NCBI RefSeq assembly: GCF_003858655.1
Contig: NZ_RQXV01000008.1
Span: 186,001 to 250,000 of the forward strand
Direction: 5' to 3'
Length of the DNA stretch: 64,000 nt
DNA from: Amphritea balenae
GTDB taxonomy: Bacteria; Pseudomonadota; Gammaproteobacteria; Pseudomonadales; Balneatricaceae
The notes below the pieces were generated by a model. It worked only from the letters and a program-made list of their open reading frames with translations. It was not told the DNA's origin and ran no database searches. Shown piece by piece: positions 58,764-64,000 of the stretch (within the stretch, counting starts at the first letter, position 1; the number at the start of each line of letters is the position of its first letter). Made by a program: the position numbers and the translations under genes.

Positions 58764-59533
58764 CGACGCACGGCATCCCGCAATGGCTGAATCCGAGCCT
58801 GAGTTTCCATCATCAGGCGACGCATCTCAGCGATCGCTTCTTTCAAACCAACAAACACCGCACGAGCCATAATTCCATGACCAATATTGAGCTCATTCAA
58901 TTCCGGGATCTCTGCGATCTGCTCAACATTATGGTAGTGCAATCCGTGCCCTGCATTTACAATCAGCCCTTTACTGAAAGCATAGGCCGATGCCTCTTTA
59001 ATGCGCTGCAGTTCAGCTTTTTGCTCTGCCGCATTCTCTGCGTCAGCATAAGCACCGGTGTGTAACTCAATAACCGGGGCACCACAACGAATAGTCGCAT
59101 CAATCTGATCCGGGTCTGCATCGATAAAGAGCGATACTTCAATCCCTGCAGCAGCCATACGATCACAAGCCGCTTTAATTTTAGCTTCCTGACCCACCAC
59201 ATCCAGACCACCTTCGGTGGTCAACTCTTCGCGTTTTTCTGGCACCAGACAGGCATGGCCGGGTTTTACTTTCTCAGCAATAGCCACCATTTCATCGGTG
59301 ACTGCCATTTCGAAATTCATTCGGGTCTGCAGCGTTTCAGCCAACAGATAAATATCCCGGTCTTGAATATGACGTCGATCTTCCCGCAGGTGGACAGTAA
59401 TACCATCGGCCCCGGCATCTTCGGCTATGGCGGCAGCCTGAACCGGATCAGGATAGCGAGTGCCCCGCGCCTGACGCAGTGTTGCGATGTGATCGATATT
59501 CACACCCAGCAGTAAACGACTTGGTTCTACCAC
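58760..59533 (-). CDS. pdxJ: Pyridoxine 5'-phosphate synthase
   Basis: A 257-aa TIM-barrel enzyme that condenses 1-deoxy-D-xylulose-5-phosphate with 3-amino-2-oxopropyl phosphate to make PNP. The block [23 protein letters not shown] (7-29, cut here) is diagnostic, with [15 protein letters not shown] and HGLHYHN later. A gap of 129 bp separates it from recO. Confidence 0.96.
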   Translation of the reverse strand: MVEPSRLLLGVNIDHIATLRQARGTRYPDPVQAAAIAEDAGADGITVHLREDRRHIQDRDIYLLAETLQTRMNFEMAVTDEMVAIAEKVKPGHACLVPEKREELTTEGGLDVVGQEAKIKAACDRMAAAGIEVSLFIDADPDQIDATIRCGAPVIELHTGAYADAENAAEQKAELQRIKEASAYAFSKGLIVNAGHGLHYHNVEQIAEIPELNELNIGHGIMARAVFVGLKEAIAEMRRLMMETQARIQPLRDAVRR

Positions 59534-59662
59534 GGTTAACCTCTTAAAAATCCTAAATAATAAAAACAGAGCTTACTAAAAATGCCTGACAAGACATAGC
59601 CCCACACAATATCGCCATACGAAACATTACCCTGAAAACATAACCCTACAGATACAAGCTAA

Positions 59663-60367
59663 TTATGTTTTCGCACCATAACTCTTAAAAAGCTCACGGC
59701 TCTGAAGTGGCCGGTTACCTAACCGAGCCTCCAGAGCAAGTCGCATTAAACGTTTTGCTGCCCGACGAATCTCAGGTCGGTCATACTGTTCAGCTGCGAT
59801 ACCTAACAACTGCTCCCCTCTGAAACAGGACTTCTTTGTCCGCTCGGTAACCTGCGACACTTGAATGAAACCCTGTTCAGGCTCATAGCTATAAATGAGT
59901 TCGGCTTGACAGTGCTGGACATCAAACTCATAGCCTAACTGCTGTAGCAGTTTCTGTTCAAACGTTCGCAAGGCCAGCTCAATGTCTTTACCAGACTGCA
60001 ACTCATTCAGAACATATTGGTAGTAAACATAAAGTCTGGGATGGGGATCCTGCACCGGTAATAATCGTTCCAGCAGTTCATTAACATACAAACCGCACAT
60101 CAGTGCATCACCCTTAAGAAACATGGGTACCGAGACGGCTTCCGCCTGAGTAAGGTTTTTTAATTCTTGCCGTCCCCGCCAGCCAACCTGGATCGGGGTA
60201 AATGGCTGCATCACTGCACGCATACGGGAACGTGGACTACGCGCGCCACGCACTACGACACTGACTTTACCCTGTTCGAGGGTGAACAGATCGACGAGTA
60301 AACTGGTTTCTCGATAAGGTCGGGTATGGAGGACATAGGCCGCCTGGGCTTCAAGCTGAAAACTCAT
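59663..60367 (-). CDS. recO: DNA repair protein RecO
   Basis: A 234-aa RecO of the RecF pathway, loading RecA onto SSB-coated DNA. The N-terminal OB fold holds AYVLHTRPYRETSLLVDLFT (10-29); the C-terminal helical domain follows. No zinc-finger cysteine set is visible, which is normal for gammaproteobacterial RecO. It lies 14 bp after era. Confidence 0.93.
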   Translation of the reverse strand: MSFQLEAQAAYVLHTRPYRETSLLVDLFTLEQGKVSVVVRGARSPRSRMRAVMQPFTPIQVGWRGRQELKNLTQAEAVSVPMFLKGDALMCGLYVNELLERLLPVQDPHPRLYVYYQYVLNELQSGKDIELALRTFEQKLLQQLGYEFDVQHCQAELIYSYEPEQGFIQVSQVTERTKKSCFRGEQLLGIAAEQYDRPEIRRAAKRLMRLALEARLGNRPLQSRELFKSYGAKT

Positions 60368-60381
60368 CGGCCGGTATCCTG

Positions 60382-61317
60382 TCAGTCGATATCGTTATAT
60401 CCCAGACTACGCAGAGCCCGTTCATCATCGGACCAGTTGCTACGCACTTTAACCCAGAGGTTGAGCATTACTTTGGAATCGAACATCTTTTCCATATCAA
60501 GACGGGCATCCCGGCCAATACCTTTGATTTTGGCGCCTTTATCACCAATAACAATACGCTTCTGCCCTTCGCGCTCAACCAGAATTAATGCGCTGATAAT
60601 CAGAATACCCCGTTCATTACGACTGAACTCTTCAATTTCTACAGTCGTACCGTAAGGGATCTCATCACCCAGATTACGCATCAGTTTTTCACGCACCAGC
60701 TCGGCGGCCAGAAAACGGGAACTTCTATCTGTTACCTGATCTTCCGGATAAAAATGCATACTCTTTGGCAGCTGTTCATTTATCACAGCTTCCAAGCGAT
60801 CGACACTGGTCCCGAGCTTGGCTGAGATAGGTATGATCTCGTGAAAATCCATCTTTTGAGATAGTTCAGCAAGATGAGGCAACAGAGAATCTTTATCTTC
60901 CAGCTGATCAATTTTATTGATCACCAGAATGACAGGACCTTTTACGCCCTGCACTTTATCAAAAACGATCTGATCTTCGTCGGTCCAGGCTGTTCGATCG
61001 ATGATAAACACTACTACATCAACATCGCGCAACGCTGAACTGGCCGCTTTATTCATATAGCGGTTGATCGCTTTATCCTGATCTTTATGTAGGCCAGGGG
61101 TGTCTACATAAACCGCCTGAATATCACCTTCAGTCTTAATACCAACAATCTGATGGCGGGTAGTTTGAGGCTTACGGGAAGTAATACTCAGCTTTTGACC
61201 CAGAATTTCATTCATCAGCGTCGATTTACCCACGTTAGGGCGACCAACAATGGCAACAAAACCACACTGGGTATTGTCTTTGGGCTCATCGAGCATATAA
61301 CTCAGATCACGACTCAT
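60382..61317 (-). CDS. era: GTPase Era
   Basis: A 311-aa Era, a GTPase binding 16S rRNA in late 30S assembly. G1 is GRPNVGKST (26-34), G3 DTPGLHK, G4 NKID, and the C-terminal KH domain contains [15 protein letters not shown]. It overlaps rnc by 4 bases (ATGA). Confidence 0.97.
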   Translation of the reverse strand: MSRDLSYMLDEPKDNTQCGFVAIVGRPNVGKSTLMNEILGQKLSITSRKPQTTRHQIVGIKTEGDIQAVYVDTPGLHKDQDKAINRYMNKAASSALRDVDVVVFIIDRTAWTDEDQIVFDKVQGVKGPVILVINKIDQLEDKDSLLPHLAELSQKMDFHEIIPISAKLGTSVDRLEAVINEQLPKSMHFYPEDQVTDRSSRFLAAELVREKLMRNLGDEIPYGTTVEIEEFSRNERGILIISALILVEREGQKRIVIGDKGAKIKGIGRDARLDMEKMFDSKVMLNLWVKVRSNWSDDERALRSLGYNDID

Positions 61318-62003
61318 GCTGTGCTACCTACCTTAAGACTTTCCAACGCTTTACGTGCGGCTTCCTGCTCTGCCTGACGACGGCTATTGCCTTTCCCATC
61401 GGTTGGCTGATCTAACAAAGTGACGCTACAACGAATTTCAAAAGTCTGCTTATGGGCTTCTCCCGTCACCGAGATCAGCTCATACGCAGGCAGCGGTGCC
61501 CGTCGTGATTGCAAAAACTCCTGCAATCGGGTTTTAGAGTCTTTCTGAGTATCTTCCAAGGACGTTTGCGCAAGACGGCTTTTATACCAATCCAGAATAT
61601 AGGGACGACAGGTATCCATATCGCTATCCATATAGATAGCACCGATAATAGCTTCTACTGCATCAGCCAGAATGGAATCGCGACGGAAGCCTCCGCTTTT
61701 CAATTCGCCGGAGCCCAGTCTTAAGTAATCGCCCAGTTTCATCTCTCTGGCCAGTTCGGCCAGCGTTTCGCCCTTAACCAACAAAGCTCTCAGACGGCTT
61801 AACTGCCCTTCTTTCGCTTCAGGGAAACGGTTATACAGCGCTTCAGCTATAACGAAATTCAGTATTGAATCCCCCAGGAACTCAAGTCGTTCGTTATTTC
61901 GTTTACCGTGGCTACGGTGGGTTAAAGCCAGCTCAATAAGGCTGGAATCTTTAAACTGATAACCCAGCTTTTTTGCCAGGTCAGTTGCAGGTTTGATAAT
62001 CAA
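61314..62003 (-). CDS. rnc: Ribonuclease III
   Basis: A 229-aa RNase III. The catalytic block [13 protein letters not shown] (about 37-49) carries the metal-binding Glu and Asp, with [13 protein letters not shown] further on; a double-stranded RNA-binding domain spans about 155-225. It overlaps both neighbours by 4 bases. Confidence 0.97.
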   Translation of the reverse strand: MIIKPATDLAKKLGYQFKDSSLIELALTHRSHGKRNNERLEFLGDSILNFVIAEALYNRFPEAKEGQLSRLRALLVKGETLAELAREMKLGDYLRLGSGELKSGGFRRDSILADAVEAIIGAIYMDSDMDTCRPYILDWYKSRLAQTSLEDTQKDSKTRLQEFLQSRRAPLPAYELISVTGEAHKQTFEIRCSVTLLDQPTDGKGNSRRQAEQEAARKALESLKVGSTA

Positions 62004-62374
62004 CGGCTAATCACTTCATATTGCTCGTGGAACTTAACCACAGCATCAACGTTATAGAACATAGGTACGGTTACATCGTATTTAAGGACTATTGTCTTAA
62101 TCCCTTCTTTTTCATCAATTTTCACGGCTTTTTGAACCGGAAGTTTGACCTGGTTAATACGTAACCGTTTCATAATTTTACTGCGAATTTCAGTCGCTGA
62201 ATCTTCGCGGGTATCCGGGTTTTCTGTCAGATCAGTCATCACTGAAACGATCAGTTTGTGATCCCAGTAAGGGGGGTAGAGCTTAAATCCAACGGCAAGA
62301 AATACGCCTGCAACAATCAGAATAATCATTAGAGAAAAAAACGTTGCGCCCTGCTGTTTATTTCGCATCGACAT
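62000..62374 (-). CDS. DUF4845 domain membrane protein
   Basis: A 124-aa protein of unknown function found between lepB and rnc in many gammaproteobacteria. One N-terminal helix (about 9-29, [20 protein letters not shown]) is followed by a small, probably periplasmic domain starting YPPYWDHK. It overlaps rnc by 4 bases. Confidence 0.9.
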   Translation of the reverse strand: MSMRNKQQGATFFSLMIILIVAGVFLAVGFKLYPPYWDHKLIVSVMTDLTENPDTREDSATEIRSKIMKRLRINQVKLPVQKAVKIDEKEGIKTIVLKYDVTVPMFYNVDAVVKFHEQYEVISR

Positions 62375-62399
62375 TGCCTACCCCTGTCCGTTATTGCCT

Positions 62400-63212
62400 T
62401 TAATGGATCGCTCTTACATCGCCAAATTCAGGTAAAGTAAAAAAGTCTTGCCAGTGCATCCATACGGCAAATGCCTTACCTACTAATAGCTCATCTGGCA
62501 CAAAGCCCCAGAACCGGCTGTCATTACTATTATCACGATTATCACCAACCATAAAGTAGTGTCCTTCTGGCACTACCCATTCTGCGGCGATACGCGCCTG
62601 ACCAACATCACGGTAGATCTGATGTGAAACCTCACCTAGCTGCTCCTCAACCAACAATACCCGAGGCCTTTTCGGTGGCAACTGAGCCAGTAGCGTCTGA
62701 GCTTGTGCTTCACCATTCACAAACAGTGTCTTATTCTGATATCGAATCCGATCACCAGGCAGGCCAACTACTCGTTTAATATAGTTCACACTTGGCTCCT
62801 GCGGATACTTAAACACCGCGACATCACCACGTTGTGGTTTATTCATAGGCAAAACATTGGTACCAATAACCGGCAATCTGAAACCATAATGCCACTTATT
62901 AACCAGAATAAAGTCACCGATTTTCAGTGTAGGCTTCATTGAGCCTGAAGGGATCTGAAACGGTTCAACAACAAACGAACGCAGGATAAGAACCACAAAC
63001 AGAACAGGAAACAATGACCGGCACAAATCGATCAGGCCGTTTTCTTTATTCAACTGTTCCAGTGCTGACTCAGGTAAAGTACCACCGGTTTGCTTTGTTG
63101 CTGCTGCGATACGTTCCTTACGAGCACCGGCCAGAGCTAAACGATCATAAAACCAGCCTAGTGCTGCGATAAAAGTCAGCACAACAAGTATCAGTGCAAA
63201 ATCGAAATCCAT
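62400..63212 (-). CDS. lepB: Signal peptidase I
   Basis: A 270-aa type I signal peptidase. Two N-terminal membrane helices (about 4-20 and 61-80), then the catalytic serine in PSGSM (Ser91) and the catalytic lysine in YIKRVVG (Lys146); GDNRDNSNDSRFWG is near the C-terminus. It cleaves signal peptides of exported proteins such as the two secreted proteins at 31-34 kb. It follows lepA, as in E. coli. Confidence 0.96.
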   Translation of the reverse strand: MDFDFALILVVLTFIAALGWFYDRLALAGARKERIAAATKQTGGTLPESALEQLNKENGLIDLCRSLFPVLFVVLILRSFVVEPFQIPSGSMKPTLKIGDFILVNKWHYGFRLPVIGTNVLPMNKPQRGDVAVFKYPQEPSVNYIKRVVGLPGDRIRYQNKTLFVNGEAQAQTLLAQLPPKRPRVLLVEEQLGEVSHQIYRDVGQARIAAEWVVPEGHYFMVGDNRDNSNDSRFWGFVPDELLVGKAFAVWMHWQDFFTLPEFGDVRAIH

Positions 63213-63223
63213 GCTATTCAGTC

Positions 63224-64000
63224 CTAGCTATCTATTTTCAGTACGGCCAGGAAAGCATCCTGAGGAATATCAACACTGCCCACCTGCTTCATGCGCTTCT
63301 TACCCTCTTTTTGCTTCTGTAACAGTTTCTTCTTACGGCTAACATCACCACCGTAACATTTAGCGGTTACGTTTTTACGTAGGGCTTTTACAGAAGTTCG
63401 GGCAATAATTTTGCCGCCGATCGCAGCCTGTATAGCTACATCAAACATCTGGCGTGGAATCAGATCTTTCATTTTTTCACATAGCTGACGACCACGATGC
63501 TGAGCATTATCACGATGCAGGATAACCGCCAGAGCATCTACTTTATCGCCGTTAATCAGAATATCCAGACGAACCAGTTGAGCCGGTTCAAAGCGTACAA
63601 AATTGTATTCTAGTGAAGCATAACCACGACTAACGGATTTAAGTCGATCGAAGAAATCCAGTACAACTTCAGCCATCGGTAGCTCATAAGAAACCTGAAC
63701 CTGATTACCGACAAAGTTCATATTCTTCTGTACACCACGCTTGTCGACACAGAGCCCTATAACCTGCCCCAGATACTCCTGTGGCACCAGAATATTCGCT
63801 TCAACTATCGGCTCACGCATCTCATTTATCGATGCAGGATCGGGCATTTTAGACGGGCTATCAATGTGAATAATATCGCCTTTCTGCAATTCCAACTCAT
63901 AGACTACAGTCGGAGCAGAGGTAATCAGATCGAGATTATATTCCCGTTCAAGACGTTCCTGGATAATTTCCATATGTAACATGCCAAGGAATCCACAACG
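63224..64000 (-). CDS. lepA: Elongation factor 4 (LepA), C-terminal part
   Basis: The 3' portion (about 258 residues) of LepA, a translational GTPase homologous to EF-G. The N-terminal GTPase and part of domain II lie beyond the window edge. The visible sequence begins [20 protein letters not shown], the EF-G-like domain V, and ends in the LepA-specific C-terminal domain with [17 protein letters not shown], which is diagnostic. It is 11 bp before lepB. Confidence 0.96.
   Translation of the reverse strand, partial: RCGFLGMLHMEIIQERLEREYNLDLITSAPTVVYELELQKGDIIHIDSPSKMPDPASINEMREPIVEANILVPQEYLGQVIGLCVDKRGVQKNMNFVGNQVQVSYELPMAEVVLDFFDRLKSVSRGYASLEYNFVRFEPAQLVRLDILINGDKVDALAVILHRDNAQHRGRQLCEKMKDLIPRQMFDVAIQAAIGGKIIARTSVKALRKNVTAKCYGGDVSRKKKLLQKQKEGKKRMKQVGSVDIPQDAFLAVLKIDS

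Overview
This 64 kb window is a stretch of chromosome from a gammaproteobacterium. Several conserved blocks point to a marine, Oceanospirillales-like organism (Neptuniibacter/Amphritea/Marinobacterium type); that placement is inferred from gene order and protein resemblance, not from a marker gene. The blocks are lepA-lepB-DUF4845-rnc-era-recO-pdxJ-acpS, relA-mazG, aroQ-accB-accC-prmA-(DUF3426)-dusB-fis-purH-purD, and prkA-yeaH-spoVR. I see no insertion sequence, prophage, integrase, CRISPR array or rRNA. Nearly every gene is intact and most are core functions.

Layout. 1-1.4 kb: initiator tRNA (minus strand) with its own promoter and terminator, a short DsbA-family protein and a membrane-tethered cold-shock-domain protein. 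1.6-8.8 kb: slyX and plsB on plus, meeting a minus-strand run mpl-ubiX-tsaB-uppP-rsmJ (cell wall recycling, flavin prenylation, t6A tRNA modification, undecaprenyl phosphate recycling, 16S rRNA methylation). 9-13.9 kb: fbp, ppa, a DUF808 membrane protein, and a MoxR ATPase/VWA pair. 14-21.5 kb: an unrecognised protein with calcium-binding-like loops, a 3-hydroxybutyryl-CoA dehydrogenase, a small membrane protein, upp-uraA, an orphan ParA and a DUF2333 protein. 21.7-31.2 kb (plus): aroQ-accB-accC, prmA, a zinc-ribbon/DUF3426 protein with a long hexapeptide repeat, dusB-fis behind a promoter with a GC-rich discriminator, purH and purD. 31.4-34.2 kb: a TPR lipoprotein-like or periplasmic protein and an L,D-transpeptidase, convergent and sharing a C-terminal domain. 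34.7-39 kb: leucine dehydrogenase plus E1alpha, E1beta and E2 of a branched-chain 2-oxoacid dehydrogenase. 39-44 kb: PrkA kinase, YeaH and SpoVR. 44-50 kb: HIT protein, short phosphotransacetylase with acetate kinase, thioredoxin-like protein, rlmB, hemH, adk. 50-64 kb (all minus): ppc, a small membrane protein, mazG, relA, cysM, a universal stress protein, acpS, pdxJ, recO, era, rnc, DUF4845, lepB and the 3' part of lepA, cut by the window edge.

How the parts fit. Acyl-CoA and acetyl-phosphate metabolism recur: acetyl-CoA carboxylase subunits, PlsB, hydroxybutyryl-CoA dehydrogenase, Pta-AckA and branched-chain ketoacid dehydrogenase. Growth-rate and stress control also recur: RelA, Fis, PrkA/YeaH/SpoVR, a universal stress protein, and stringent-type promoters in front of the initiator tRNA and dusB-fis.

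No clearly new multi-gene system is visible. The best leads are the cold-shock domain tethered to a two-helix membrane anchor, the TPR/L,D-transpeptidase pair, the E2 acyltransferase with an altered DHRxxDG motif, a tandem 17-bp GATC-containing repeat ahead of the leucine dehydrogenase operon, a U1-U72 mismatch in the initiator tRNA, and a small membrane protein tied to relA-mazG.
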